This document shows, one piece after another, positions 16,304 through 25,563 of a DNA stretch of 64,000 nucleotides; within the stretch, counting starts at the first letter, position 1; every line of letters starts with the position of its first letter. A program made the translations under genes and the position numbers. The stretch is from Pseudomonadota bacterium (GTDB lineage Bacteria > Pseudomonadota > Gammaproteobacteria > Burkholderiales > Burkholderiaceae_C): positions 310,001-374,000 of the forward strand of contig JAIUPH010000007.1 in the NCBI GenBank assembly GCA_020161065.1, read 5' to 3'. Under the pieces are notes generated by a model. That model saw nothing but the letters and a program-made list of their open reading frames with translations. It was not told the origin of the DNA and ran no database searches.

Positions 16304-18622
16304 ATGACCGCCACGATGACCGCCGACATCCAGCAACGCGCCCAGGAGTTGGCCGGCACCATCCGGGAGGCGATGGTCTATCTCGTCGACAAGGAGTCCG
16401 AGAGCATTCGCCGCCTGTTGCCGGAGGCGTTGGCGTCGATGGATGCTTCGTTCCCGGCCGACGCCGAGCTGCATGCGGCCAGTGCCGAGCTGCGCGCGCT
16501 GCCGGCCGGCGGCCGGCCCGCACGGCAGGCCGCCCTGGCCGCGCTCGATCGCTTTGAAGCGGCCCTGGCCACGGCGCTGCGGCCCGCGGCCGACGTGAAG
16601 CTGGTGATCTGGGACCTCGACGACACCTTCTGGCACGGCACGCTGGCCGAGGGCGATGCGCTGGAGATTCCGCCGGCGCACGTGGCGATGGTCGAAGAGC
16701 TGACGCGCCGCGGCATCGTCAACGCCATCTGCTCGAAGAACGATTTCGCGGCCGCCCGGCAGCGCCTGGAACAGGCCGGCGTCTGGGGGCACTTCGTGTT
16801 TCCGCGCATCGCCTTCGCGGCCAAGGGCGAGCTGGTGCGCGACATCATCGACAAGGCCCAGTTGCGCGCCGAGAACGTGCTGTTCGTCGACGACAACGGC
16901 CTGAACCTGGAGGAAGCGCGCTACTACAACCCGGGGCTGCAGACGCTCGATGCGGCGCTGCTGCCCACGCTGCTGGCGCGGCCGGGCCTGGCCGGCAAGC
17001 CCGACGGCGGCAAGCGCCTGGCGCAGTACAAGATGCTGGAACAGCGCGCCACCGAGCGCAGCAGCGCGTCCAGCAACGAAGCCTTCCTGCGGCAAAGCGA
17101 CATCCGCTTGCGCATCACCCCCACGCGCGTCGACGATGCCGAGCGCGTGCACGACATGCTGGCGCGCACCAACCAGCTCAACTTCACCAAGCAGCGCCTG
17201 TCGCTGGACGAAGTGCGCGCGCTGATCGCGGACGCTTCGCGCGCCACGGCCACCGTGTCGGCGCGCGACCGCTTCGGCGATCACGGCGTGGTCGGCTGGT
17301 ATTGCCTGCACGAAGGGCGGCTGGAGCACTTCCTGTTCTCCTGCCGCATCATCAACCTGGGCATCGAGCAGTTCGTCTATGCGCACCTCGGCCGGCCCCG
17401 GCTCGACGTGGTCGGCGAGACCGCGTCGTCGCCGTTCGATGCCGATTCGGCGCTGGACTACATCACGCTCGACACCGAGGCGCCGCAGCCGCAGCCGCAG
17501 CCGCTTGCGCCCGCCGCCGCGCCGCAAGCCGACCGCCGCCGGCTGAAGCTGTATGCCTCCGGCGCCTGCGACATGTACTACCTGGTGGGCACGCTGGCCA
17601 ATGCGCTGACCGACGTGACCTTCGAGTGCAACACCTTCCGCGGCGCGACGCGCGGCGTCAACGTGGCCACCGAGTACCTGCGCTCGTGCTTCGAGATGAG
17701 CGAGGCCGACAAGGACTTCTGCGCGCGGCACTTCCACAACTACACCGGCCAGACGGCGTTCAAGACGCGCGTCTTCGACGGCGGCTACGACTACGCGCTG
17801 TTCTCCTTCAACGACGATGCCGAGCTGTTCATCCACCGGCGGCGCGGCCACGCGGACCTGCGCGTCGTGCTGAGCGAAAGCGCGAGCTTCAGCGTCACCC
17901 CCGTCGTGCCGCCGGCAGGGCAGGATGCCGATGCCTGGCTGTGCGAGCACTTCGATTGCGAGGGCCTGATCACGCCCGAGCGCTTCCGCGAGAACCTGCT
18001 GTGGCTGGCCGCGCGCATGCCCGCCAGCACGCGGCTGCTGTTGATGACGCTGCCGGAGTTCGCCTACTTCCGCAACGCCATGCCGGCCTTCCCGCAGTAC
18101 CGGCGGCAATGCCTGCGCCTGAACCGCGTGATCCGCGAGTTATGCGCGACCGACGGGCGCTTCGGCCTCGTCGAGATGAACCGCCACGTCACCGACCGCA
18201 GCCACTTCACCGACTACGTGATGCACCTGCGCCCCGAGCGCGGCTTCCTCATCGCCTGCGAGGCCTTGCAGCAGATGGCGGCGCGCCCGGTGCAGACCGA
18301 CCTGCTGGCGCCCCTGCCGCTGCGCGGCCGCAAGATCGCGCTGCTCGGCAAGGGCCTGGAAACGCTGCCCCACCTGCTGACGCTGACGGCCGCGGGCGTG
18401 ACGGTCGACGTCTGCGCCTGCCAGGACGGCCATGCCAAGCTCGGCGGGCGGCCGGCGCAGCCGCTGTCGGCCCTGGCCTGGCAGGCGCAGGACTACTTCG
18501 CCATCGTCACGCCGCAACTGGCCGCCGACGGCGGCGTGCTGCAAGCGCTGGGCTACGGCAGCGACGGCGACCGCTGGCTATTGCCGGCCGAGGTGTTCAA
18601 CCTGGATTGGAAAGAGCGCTAG
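16304..18622 (+). CDS. HAD-IIIC (FkbH-like) protein with a large C-terminal extension
   Basis: 772-aa protein. A helical N-terminal region (about 1-95) precedes a HAD-IIIC/FkbH domain with DLDDT at 104-108 (nucleophile Asp104), SKND and FVDDN motifs, then a GNAT-like segment to about 400 as in FkbH proteins. A Pro/Gln-rich linker leads to about 370 extra residues. These begin KLYASGACDMYYLVGTL and end in a Rossmann-like block starting RGRKIALLGKG, which I cannot assign. FkbH proteins load glyceryl units on carrier proteins or act in glycan synthesis, but no PKS, NRPS or glycan genes are adjacent. AAGGAACC precedes ATG 16304. Confidence 0.75.
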   Translation: MTATMTADIQQRAQELAGTIREAMVYLVDKESESIRRLLPEALASMDASFPADAELHAASAELRALPAGGRPARQAALAALDRFEAALATALRPAADVKLVIWDLDDTFWHGTLAEGDALEIPPAHVAMVEELTRRGIVNAICSKNDFAAARQRLEQAGVWGHFVFPRIAFAAKGELVRDIIDKAQLRAENVLFVDDNGLNLEEARYYNPGLQTLDAALLPTLLARPGLAGKPDGGKRLAQYKMLEQRATERSSASSNEAFLRQSDIRLRITPTRVDDAERVHDMLARTNQLNFTKQRLSLDEVRALIADASRATATVSARDRFGDHGVVGWYCLHEGRLEHFLFSCRIINLGIEQFVYAHLGRPRLDVVGETASSPFDADSALDYITLDTEAPQPQPQPLAPAAAPQADRRRLKLYASGACDMYYLVGTLANALTDVTFECNTFRGATRGVNVATEYLRSCFEMSEADKDFCARHFHNYTGQTAFKTRVFDGGYDYALFSFNDDAELFIHRRRGHADLRVVLSESASFSVTPVVPPAGQDADAWLCEHFDCEGLITPERFRENLLWLAARMPASTRLLLMTLPEFAYFRNAMPAFPQYRRQCLRLNRVIRELCATDGRFGLVEMNRHVTDRSHFTDYVMHLRPERGFLIACEALQQMAARPVQTDLLAPLPLRGRKIALLGKGLETLPHLLTLTAAGVTVDVCACQDGHAKLGGRPAQPLSALAWQAQDYFAIVTPQLAADGGVLQALGYGSDGDRWLLPAEVFNLDWKER

Positions 18623-18677
18623 CCAACGCTGGTGCTGAAGGACATCGGGACAGCGGGCCAGCGCTCGCCGGCAAGGC

Positions 18678-19901
18678 TCAAGCCACCAGCCCCGCGTCGT
18701 GCAGCTCGCCGATGCGCGTGGCGCTGCAGCCGAGCACGCGCGCCAGCACCTCGTCGGTGTGCTCGCCCAGCCGCGGCGCGCGTTCCACCGGCCGGCGCGG
18801 CTGGCCGGCAAACTCAGCGGCAGCGCCGGGTGCGGGGTAGCGTTCGCCGCTGGGGTGGTCCAGCTCGCTGAACAGCGCCGAAGCCAGCGCCAGGCGCGGG
18901 TCGTGCTGCAAGGCCTGCGACAGCGTGCGGTACTCGTTCCAGCACACGCCGTGCTGGTCGAAGGCGGCGCGCAATTCCTGCAGCGGCCGCGCGCCGATCG
19001 CTTGCTCGAACAGCGGGAACAAGGCCTCGCGGTGGACGAAGCGCAGGCCTTCGTCGCGTTCGAACCCGTGCGTGGGCGACAGCCCCAGCTGCGCTTCCAG
19101 CGCCGCGACCGGCGCGCCGAGCTGCAGCGCCTGCAGCAGCCCGGTCCATTGCCGGCGCGTGATGGCCACCACCATCAGCCGGGCGCCGTCGGCGCTGGCG
19201 AAGTCGCGGCCGAAGGCGCCGAACAGCGCGTTGCCGTAGCGTGGCCGGTCGCCGCCGGCCAGCACCTCGGCGATCTGGCCCATGTGGCCCAGCGAGGCCA
19301 GCGCCACGTCGGACAGCGCCAGCGTCACCTCGTGCCCGCGGCCGCTGCGGTTTCTGTCGCGCTCGGCGGCCAGCAGCGCGAAGGCGGCGTGGGCGCCGGT
19401 CAGCAGGTCCCAGGCCGGCAGCACGTGGTTGACGGGCTCGTCGCCGTTGGCTTCGCTGCCGGTCATCCACGGCACGCCGATGCCGGCGTTGACGGTGTAG
19501 TCGACGGCCGAGCCGCCGTCGCGCCAGCCCATCACGCGCACCGAGATCAGGTCGGCGCGGCGCGCCGCCAGGCGCTGGTGCGCCAGGAAGCCGTCGTGCG
19601 GGAAGTTGGTCACCAGGATGCCGGCATCGGCGCCGGGCGCGGTGACCAGCTCGGTGACGAGCTGCCGGCCCTCGGGCCGCGCGAAGTCGACCGCGATCGA
19701 GCGCTTGCCCTTGTTCAGCCCTTCCCAGTAGTAGCTGTGGCCTTGCGTGGAGAGCGGCCAGCGCTTGAAGTCGGGGCCGCCGCCGATGGGGTCGATGCGG
19801 ATCACCTCGGCGCCCATCTGGCGCAGGTGCAGCGCGCACGAAGGCGCGGCGATGAAAGAGGCGCATTCGACGATGCGCAGGCCGTTGAGCAGCGGGTACA
19901 T
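18678..19901 (-). CDS. CaiB/BaiF (family III) CoA transferase
   Basis: 407-aa class III CoA transferase. The N-terminus LNGLRIVECASFIAAPSCALHL and GAEVIRIDPIGGGPDFKRW are typical, as is NKGKRSIAVDF. The catalytic Asp is expected in HVLPAWDLLTGAHAAFALL. Such enzymes move CoA between an acyl-CoA donor (often succinyl-CoA) and a carboxylate. It is convergent with the FkbH-like gene and divergent from the VUT gene, so it is monocistronic. It may add to the acyl-CoA pathway of the island, but no operator was seen upstream. Confidence 0.88.
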   Translation of the reverse strand: MYPLLNGLRIVECASFIAAPSCALHLRQMGAEVIRIDPIGGGPDFKRWPLSTQGHSYYWEGLNKGKRSIAVDFARPEGRQLVTELVTAPGADAGILVTNFPHDGFLAHQRLAARRADLISVRVMGWRDGGSAVDYTVNAGIGVPWMTGSEANGDEPVNHVLPAWDLLTGAHAAFALLAAERDRNRSGRGHEVTLALSDVALASLGHMGQIAEVLAGGDRPRYGNALFGAFGRDFASADGARLMVVAITRRQWTGLLQALQLGAPVAALEAQLGLSPTHGFERDEGLRFVHREALFPLFEQAIGARPLQELRAAFDQHGVCWNEYRTLSQALQHDPRLALASALFSELDHPSGERYPAPGAAAEFAGQPRRPVERAPRLGEHTDEVLARVLGCSATRIGELHDAGLVA

Positions 19902-19949
19902 GGCGGACGAGTGTCGCAGAGCGCACGACGCCGGACGCCGCGCGCCGAA

Positions 19950-19955
19950 TAAAAT
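19950..19955 (+). promoter_or_regulatory. -10 element TAAAAT 9 nt before the VUT start
   Basis: TAAAAT ends 9 nt before ATG 19965 and there is no Shine-Dalgarno between them, so the transcript should be leaderless or nearly so. Confidence 0.45.
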
Positions 19956-19964
19956 CGCGCCCCG

Positions 19965-20525
19965 ATGAAAACCGACCCAAGCGCCACGCCGTGGCCCCAT
20001 CCGTGGCGCTCCCTGCGCCTGCCGATCGCCGCGATGGCGGCGGTGATCGTGCTGTCCAACTGGACGGTGCAGTACCCCATCAATGCCTGGCTGACCTGGG
20101 GCGCCTTCACCTATCCGCTGGTGTTCCTGGTCAGCGACCTGACCAACCGCGCGCTGGGCCCGGCGGCGGCGCGGCGCGTGGCCTGGGCCGGCTTCGCGGT
20201 GGCGGTGGCGGTCTCGGGGCTGCTGGCGCCGTGGCGCATCGCGCTTGCTTCGGGCACGGCGTTCATCGTCTCGCAGCTGCTCGACGTGCTGGTCTTCAAC
20301 CGCTGGCGCCGCGCCTCGTGGTGGAAGGCGCCGCTGATCGGCTCGCAGGTGGCCTCGGTGGTCGACACCGGCGTGTTCTTCTTCCTGGCCTTCGCCGGCA
20401 GCGGCCTCAACTGGCTGCAGCTGGCCGGCGGCGACCTGGCGGTGAAGGCGACGATGGCGGTGCTGCTGCTGGCGCCTTACCGCGCGCTGCTGCCGCGGCT
20501 GCAGACCTGGGTGCCGGCGCGCTGA
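19965..20525 (+). CDS. VUT-family membrane protein (YhhQ-like queuosine-precursor transporter)
   Basis: 186-aa integral membrane protein with about six hydrophobic segments, beginning IAAMAAVIVLSNWTVQYPI. LVSDLTNRALG and the SQLLDVLVFNRWR region with adjacent charged residues match the VUT/YhhQ family, whose members import queuosine precursors (preQ0/preQ1). It is slightly shorter than E. coli YhhQ. It starts directly after a TAAAAT -10 and lies 15 bp upstream of greB, so the two may be co-transcribed. Confidence 0.72.
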   Translation: MKTDPSATPWPHPWRSLRLPIAAMAAVIVLSNWTVQYPINAWLTWGAFTYPLVFLVSDLTNRALGPAAARRVAWAGFAVAVAVSGLLAPWRIALASGTAFIVSQLLDVLVFNRWRRASWWKAPLIGSQVASVVDTGVFFFLAFAGSGLNWLQLAGGDLAVKATMAVLLLAPYRALLPRLQTWVPAR

Positions 20526-20540
20526 GGCTTCGATGCGCCG

Positions 20541-21116
20541 ATGAGCAAGGCCTTCACCAAAGAGTCGGACGACGGCGACGACGACGATGAAGGCGCCGCG
20601 CTGCCGGCGCTGCCCGCGGGTGCGCGCAACTACATCACGCCGCAGGGCTACCGGCGCCTGCGTGAAGAGCTGATGGCGCTGCTCGACGTCGAGCGGCCCA
20701 AGGTCGTGGAGACGGTGTCTTGGGCCGCCAAGAACGGCGACCGCAGCGAGAACGGCGACTACCTCTACGGCAAGAAGCGGCTGCGCGAGATCGACCGCCG
20801 CATCCGCTTCCTCACCAAGCGCTTGGACATCGCCGAAGTGGCCGACCCCAGCGCCCACCACGGCCGCGACCAGGTCTTCTTCGGCGCCACCGTCACCTAC
20901 GCCAACGCGCGCGGCGACGAGCGCACGGTGACGATCAAGGGCATCGACGAGGCCGACAGCCTGCACGGCGAGGTGAGCTGGATCAGCCCGATCGCGCGCG
21001 CGCTCTTGAAGTCGCGCGAAGGCGACGAGGTGGCGCTGGTCACGCCGGGCGGCGTGGAGAAGATCGAGGTCGTCGAGGTGCGTTACCCGGCCCCTGAGGG
21101 CGGCCTCAAGGCTTGA
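20541..21116 (+). CDS. greB: Transcription elongation factor GreB
   Basis: 191-aa Gre factor that restarts backtracked RNA polymerase by stimulating transcript cleavage. The coiled-coil tip has the acidic SENGDYLYGKKRLREIDRR signature; the C-terminal FKBP-like part includes VSWISPIARALL and SREGDEV. The N-terminus carries an unusual acidic stretch (DDGDDDDEG) before the conserved YITPQGYRRL. Its stop overlaps the convergent spoT stop by 11 bp. Proximity to spoT, rpoZ and gmk is a common betaproteobacterial arrangement. Confidence 0.93.
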   Translation: MSKAFTKESDDGDDDDEGAALPALPAGARNYITPQGYRRLREELMALLDVERPKVVETVSWAAKNGDRSENGDYLYGKKRLREIDRRIRFLTKRLDIAEVADPSAHHGRDQVFFGATVTYANARGDERTVTIKGIDEADSLHGEVSWISPIARALLKSREGDEVALVTPGGVEKIEVVEVRYPAPEGGLKA

Positions 21117-23400
21117 TGCGCCACACCCGCAAGACGGCGGGGTTGCGGCGCAGCGTGCGTAGCACGTCGGCCAGGTGCACGCGGTCGCGCACGCTCAGCA
21201 GCAGGCGCAGCTCGGCGGTCTCGGCGGCGCTTTCGGGGCCCATGTCGAGGTGGCGGATGTCGGCTTCGGCCGCGCTGATGGCCGAGGCCACCTGCGCCAG
21301 CACGCCCTTGCCGTTGCCGACCAGCGCGACCACGCCGGTCTCGAAGCTGCGCGTCAGCTCGTCGGCCCATTCCACGCGCATCCAGCGCTCGCTGTCGCGC
21401 TCGTACAGGCGCTTGCCGGTGTGGCATTCGGCGGTGTGCACCACCAGCCCTTCGCCGCGGCCCAGGTAGCCGACGATGGCGTCGCCGGGAATCGGCCGGC
21501 AACAAGGCGCCAGCTGCACCGAGGCGCCTTCGCTGCCGTCGACGAAGACCACGCTCTGCGCCTGCGCCGCGTCGTCGGCGCCGTAGCGGCCGAGCGTCAG
21601 CGTCACCGCGTCGGGCCGCGTGCCGCGCTCGCGCAGGCCTTGCGCCAGCCGCTTGGCCACGATGATGGCGATCTTGCGGCCGAGCCCGATGTCGACCAGC
21701 AGTTCGCCGCGGTTGCGGTTGCCGCTCCAGCGCGTGATCTGCTGCCACAGCGCCGCGGCCTGCGTGTCGCCGGGGTCGGACGAGGGCATCTGCAGCCCTT
21801 CGGCGCGCAGCGCCTGGGCCAGCATCTTCTCGCCCATCGCGCGCGACTCCTCGGTCTCCATGTTCTTCAGGTAGTGGCGGATCTTGCTGCGCGCGCGGCC
21901 GGTGCGCACCATGCCCAGCCAGGCCGGGTTGGGCTTGGCGCCGGGGGCGGTGATGACTTCCACCACGTCGCCGCTGCGCAGCTCGGTGCGCAGCGCCACC
22001 GCCTCGCCGTTGACCTTGGCGGCCACCGTGTGGTCGCCCACGTCGGAGTGGATGGCGTAGGCGAAGTCCACCGGCGTGGCGCCGCGCGGCAGCGCCAGGA
22101 TCTTGCTGCGCGGCGTGAAGACGTAGACCGCATCGGGGTAGAGGTCGATCTTCACGTGCTCCAGGAACTCGGCGGCGTCGCGCGTCTCGTCCTGGATGTC
22201 GATCAGCGACTGCAGCCAGATCGCGCCCAGGTTCTGCGGGTCGGCGCTGGCGCTGCCGTTCTTGCCGTTCTTCTCGCTGGCCTTGTACAGCCAGTGCGCG
22301 GCGATGCCTTTCTCGGCCACCGCGTGCATGGCCTCGGTGCGGATCTGGAACTCCACCGCCGTGCCCAGCGGGCTGACCAGCGTGGTGTGCAGGCTCTGGT
22401 AGCCGTTGGCCTTGGGGATGGCGATGTAGTCCTTGAAGCGCCCCGGCACCGGCTTGTACAGCTGGTGCAGCACGCCCAGCGCGTGATAACAGTCGAGCAG
22501 CGTCGGCACCACGATGCGGAAGCCGAAGATGTCGTTGACCTGCGCGAAGCCGGCGTGCTTCTCGCGCATCTTGCGGTAGATGCTGTAGATCGTCTTCTCG
22601 CGGCCCGAGATCTGCACGCGCATCTTGTGCGCGGCGAAGCCTTTTTCCACCTCGGCCTGCACGCGCGCGACGATGTCGCGCCGCGTGCCGCGCGCCTTGG
22701 CCACCGCCTTGTTCAGCGCCTGGTGGCGCCAGGGGTAGAGGTGCTCGAACGACAGCTCCTGCAGCTCGCGGTAGGTCTGGTTCAGGCCCAGGCGGTGGGC
22801 GATGGGGGCGTAGATGTCCAGCGTTTCGCGCGCAATGCGCTGGCGCTTGGCCGGCGGCATGGCGGCCATGGTGCGCATGTTGTGCAGCCGGTCGGCCAGC
22901 TTGATGAGGATGACGCGCACGTCGCGCGCCATCGCCAGCAGCATCTTGCGAAACGACTCGGCCTGGCTTTCCTCGCGCGTGCTGAACTGCAGCTTGTCCA
23001 GCTTGGTAAGGCCGTCGACCAGGTCGGCCGTCGGCGCGCCGAAGCGCTCGATCAGCTCGGCCTTGGTGATGCCGCAGTCTTCCATCGCGTCGTGCATCAG
23101 CGCGGCCATCACGGCCTGCGCGTCCAGCCGCCAGTCGGCCACCAGGCCGGCCACCGCGATGGGGTGCGTGATGTAGGGCTGGCCGCTGGCGCGGAACTGG
23201 CCCAGGTGCGCCTCGTCGGCGAACTTGTAGGCGTCGCGCACCTGGCGCAGGTCGGCCTTGCTCAGGTAGCCCAGCTTGTCGGTCAGCGCGGCGAACGACG
23301 ACGCCTCCACCGCCGGCGCGGCCGGCGGTTGATGCGCGATGCGGCCCAGCCCCTGCAGGGCGCTGGGCAGCAGTTCGGCGGCCAGCGAGCGGATTCCCAT
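21106..23400 (-). CDS. spoT: Bifunctional (p)ppGpp synthetase/hydrolase SpoT
   Basis: 764-aa RelA/SpoT homologue. N-terminal HD hydrolase (HDAMEDCG, KLADRLHNMRT) and synthetase (DIFGFRIVV, RFKDYIAIPKANGYQSLHTT) sites both look intact, followed by TGS (about 400-460), helical and ACT domains. It makes and degrades the stringent-response alarmone. The intact HD motif and the linkage to rpoZ and gmk favour SpoT over RelA. The chosen ATG 23400 has a weak ribosome-binding site. It lies 70 bp downstream of the DUF2817 gene and may be transcribed from the gmk-rpoZ direction or its own promoter. Confidence 0.93.
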   Translation of the reverse strand: MGIRSLAAELLPSALQGLGRIAHQPPAAPAVEASSFAALTDKLGYLSKADLRQVRDAYKFADEAHLGQFRASGQPYITHPIAVAGLVADWRLDAQAVMAALMHDAMEDCGITKAELIERFGAPTADLVDGLTKLDKLQFSTREESQAESFRKMLLAMARDVRVILIKLADRLHNMRTMAAMPPAKRQRIARETLDIYAPIAHRLGLNQTYRELQELSFEHLYPWRHQALNKAVAKARGTRRDIVARVQAEVEKGFAAHKMRVQISGREKTIYSIYRKMREKHAGFAQVNDIFGFRIVVPTLLDCYHALGVLHQLYKPVPGRFKDYIAIPKANGYQSLHTTLVSPLGTAVEFQIRTEAMHAVAEKGIAAHWLYKASEKNGKNGSASADPQNLGAIWLQSLIDIQDETRDAAEFLEHVKIDLYPDAVYVFTPRSKILALPRGATPVDFAYAIHSDVGDHTVAAKVNGEAVALRTELRSGDVVEVITAPGAKPNPAWLGMVRTGRARSKIRHYLKNMETEESRAMGEKMLAQALRAEGLQMPSSDPGDTQAAALWQQITRWSGNRNRGELLVDIGLGRKIAIIVAKRLAQGLRERGTRPDAVTLTLGRYGADDAAQAQSVVFVDGSEGASVQLAPCCRPIPGDAIVGYLGRGEGLVVHTAECHTGKRLYERDSERWMRVEWADELTRSFETGVVALVGNGKGVLAQVASAISAAEADIRHLDMGPESAAETAELRLLLSVRDRVHLADVLRTLRRNPAVLRVWRIKP

Positions 23401-23470
23401 GGGTCGAATTTACCGAAAGTCCGCGCAGCGGCTCCCGGCAGGGCGATCCAAAAGTGAAACCGCAGCCGGT

Positions 23471-24541
23471 CTACGCCTCCTGCAGCCCGCGCAGCGCCTG
23501 CTCGCAAGCCTCGGCGCCCTGCCGCCAGACGCGGCGCTGCCAGTCGTCGGCCTCGGGGTAGAAGGCCGCCTTCAGTTCCTGCCGGATCGCCGCCGCCTGC
23601 GCCGCGCCGGCGCCGCCGCGGCGGTGCAGCCAGTGCTCGGCGCGCAGCGCGGCGGTGATGCGTGCGCTCGGCCAGGTGCCGAACTCCAGGCAGATGCCGA
23701 TGTGCGGGCCTTGCACGGCGGCCTGCTCCAGCGCGGTCTGGATCGGGCCGGTCAGCGGGATGCTGGTCGAGCTGCCGTCGTGCACCGAAGTCAGCTCGCC
23801 CCACCAGCGCCGCGCGCGCGGCAGCACGGCAGGGTCGAAGCTGGCGAAGATGCGCTCGCCCACGCCGTAGGGGCCGAGGCCGGTGTGCACGTCGATCGAC
23901 GCCAGCCGGCGCACGCCGGCGGTGTACTGCTGCAGGATGCGGCGGAACGTGCGGTGGCTCCAGGTCGGCGCGTGGCCGCCGAAGAACAGGCCGTCGGCGA
24001 ACTCGTGCTGGCCCAGGCTGATGGCGCGCTGCAGCCCGCGCTCGCCCCAGCGCGCGCGGCAGGCGTCCAGCGCCGCCTCGGCCTCGGGGCCCGGCGGCCA
24101 GGCGGGCGGCAGCAGCCAGTCGTGGATCTCGGCGTAGCCGGGGTTGACGGGCAGCGCGCGGTCGAAGTCGACGAAGTTGCGGTTGAGGTCGACGTTCTCC
24201 TGCGTCGTGCGCCGCAGGTGCGAGAAACCGTAGGGGTTGACCGCGTGCACGTGCAGCAGCGCGGTGTCGGGCTCGGCCGGCGCGCCGCGGCGCAGCAGCC
24301 CGGTCTGGATCGCCGAGCCGGCGAAGCCCTCGACGCCGTGCACGCCGCTCAGCAGCACCAGCATGCGCGACGCATCGGCCGGGCCGTCGAGCACGACGTC
24401 GATGGCCAGCGCCTCGCCCTCGGCGCCGGGCTGGTCGAGCACGCGGCTGTCGACCGCCAGGCCACGCGCGGCGGCGGCCTGCAGGAACTTGGCGCGCGCC
24501 GCGGCGTAGCTGGCGCTGAAGAGATCGGTAGGCGCCACCAC
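23471..24541 (-). CDS. DUF2817 protein, M14-like zinc carboxypeptidase fold
   Basis: About 356 aa. SGVHGVEGFAGSAIQ carries the HxxE zinc-binding motif of M14-like enzymes, and SIDVHTGLGPYG supplies a later His ligand, so an amidase or carboxypeptidase-like hydrolase is likely; the substrate is unknown. The start is uncertain: adjacent GTG codons (24541, 24538) open just before APTDLFSASY, and another GTG at 24565 would overlap the upstream stop. It follows the class I amidotransferase gene by 13 bp and forms a two-gene unit inserted between rpoZ and spoT. Confidence 0.8.
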   Translation of the reverse strand: MVAPTDLFSASYAAARAKFLQAAAARGLAVDSRVLDQPGAEGEALAIDVVLDGPADASRMLVLLSGVHGVEGFAGSAIQTGLLRRGAPAEPDTALLHVHAVNPYGFSHLRRTTQENVDLNRNFVDFDRALPVNPGYAEIHDWLLPPAWPPGPEAEAALDACRARWGERGLQRAISLGQHEFADGLFFGGHAPTWSHRTFRRILQQYTAGVRRLASIDVHTGLGPYGVGERIFASFDPAVLPRARRWWGELTSVHDGSSTSIPLTGPIQTALEQAAVQGPHIGICLEFGTWPSARITAALRAEHWLHRRGGAGAAQAAAIRQELKAAFYPEADDWQRRVWRQGAEACEQALRGLQEA

Positions 24542-24554
24542 CGCCGCGCCCCGC

Positions 24555-25337
24555 TCAGCCGCCACGCTGCGCCCGGCGCTGCCGGCAGGCGGCGCCGAAG
24601 GCCGTGAAGATCGCCGCGGCCAGCGGGCAGTCGTGCGTGCGCATCTCGGGGTGCCACTGCACGGCCAGCGCGAAGGCCGGCGCCTGCTCGACCGAGAAGG
24701 CTTCGACCAGGCCATCGGGCGCGGTGGCTTCCACGCGCAGCCCGCGGCCCAGCCGCGCGATGCCCTGGTGGTGCAGCGAGTTGACGCTGACGCGCGTGGC
24801 CGGCGCCCAGGGTGCCAGCGCCGCCAGCACGCCGCCGGGCGCGATTTCGACCGCGTGGCTGTCGTCGTACCAGCGCGGCACCGGGCGGGCGTGGTCGCCC
24901 TCGCGGTGGTCCAGCGCGCCGGGGCGCCGGTGCACGGCAGCATCGAGCGTGCCGCCATGGGCGACGTTCAGTTCCTGCAGGCCGCGGCAGACGGCCAGCA
25001 GCGGCACGCCGGCGGCGATCAGTTGCGGCAGCAGGTCCAGCACGGTGGCGTCGCGGTCGGTGTCGAGCACCATGTCCACCGGCGCCGCCTCGTCGCCGTA
25101 GCGCTGCGGCGCGACGTTGGACGGGCTGCCCGTCAGCACCAGGCCGTCGATGTGGGCGATCAGGCTCTCGGCGTCCAGCGCGCCGGGCGCGGCGGGCAGC
25201 GCCAGCGGCAGCGCCCCGGCCACCTCCGAGATGGCGTCGACATAGCCGTGCAGCAACGCGTGCGCGGCGTGGCCGTAGATCTCGATGCGGTCGGCGGCCA
25301 GCGCGACCAGCGGGCGGGGAAGAGCGGCGGCAGGCAT
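24555..25337 (-). CDS. Class I glutamine amidotransferase-like gamma-glutamyl hydrolase (PuuD type)
   Basis: 260-aa protein of the gamma-glutamyl-GABA hydrolase family. The nucleophile elbow reads AVCRGLQELNV, and QWHPEMR supplies the His-Glu of the triad; GLVLTGSPSNVAPQRYG matches the N-terminal GG-x-D region. Members hydrolyse gamma-glutamyl amides such as gamma-glutamyl-GABA. No other puu genes are nearby. The neighbouring DUF2817 hydrolase suggests a joint role in trimming a small amidated or peptidic compound, which is inference. Confidence 0.85.
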   Translation of the reverse strand: MPAAALPRPLVALAADRIEIYGHAAHALLHGYVDAISEVAGALPLALPAAPGALDAESLIAHIDGLVLTGSPSNVAPQRYGDEAAPVDMVLDTDRDATVLDLLPQLIAAGVPLLAVCRGLQELNVAHGGTLDAAVHRRPGALDHREGDHARPVPRWYDDSHAVEIAPGGVLAALAPWAPATRVSVNSLHHQGIARLGRGLRVEATAPDGLVEAFSVEQAPAFALAVQWHPEMRTHDCPLAAAIFTAFGAACRQRRAQRGG

Positions 25338-25443
25338 CGCTGGCGGGCGTCCGTCGGGGGGATGCGGGCCAGTCTAGGCAGCACGGCCGTTTGCGTAAAG
25401 TGCAACGCTTCTTGCACCATGTCGAGCCAACGGCAAGTCGAGG

Positions 25444-25492
<49 letters not shown>

Positions 25493-25514
25493 ACCCACGC
25501 ACCCGCCAAACGAA

Positions 25515-25535
25515 ACGGGCGCCCGAGGCGCCCGT
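25515..25535 (-). terminator. Rho-independent terminator after rpoZ
   Basis: ACGGGCGCC-CGA-GGCGCCCGT is a perfect 9-bp stem with a 3-nt loop. On the minus strand it is followed by TTTCGTTTGG. It lies about 30 bp beyond the rpoZ stop and should end the gmk-rpoZ transcript. Confidence 0.8.
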
Positions 25536-25563
25536 CGTCAAGCAGCGAAACGCTGGCGGCCGT

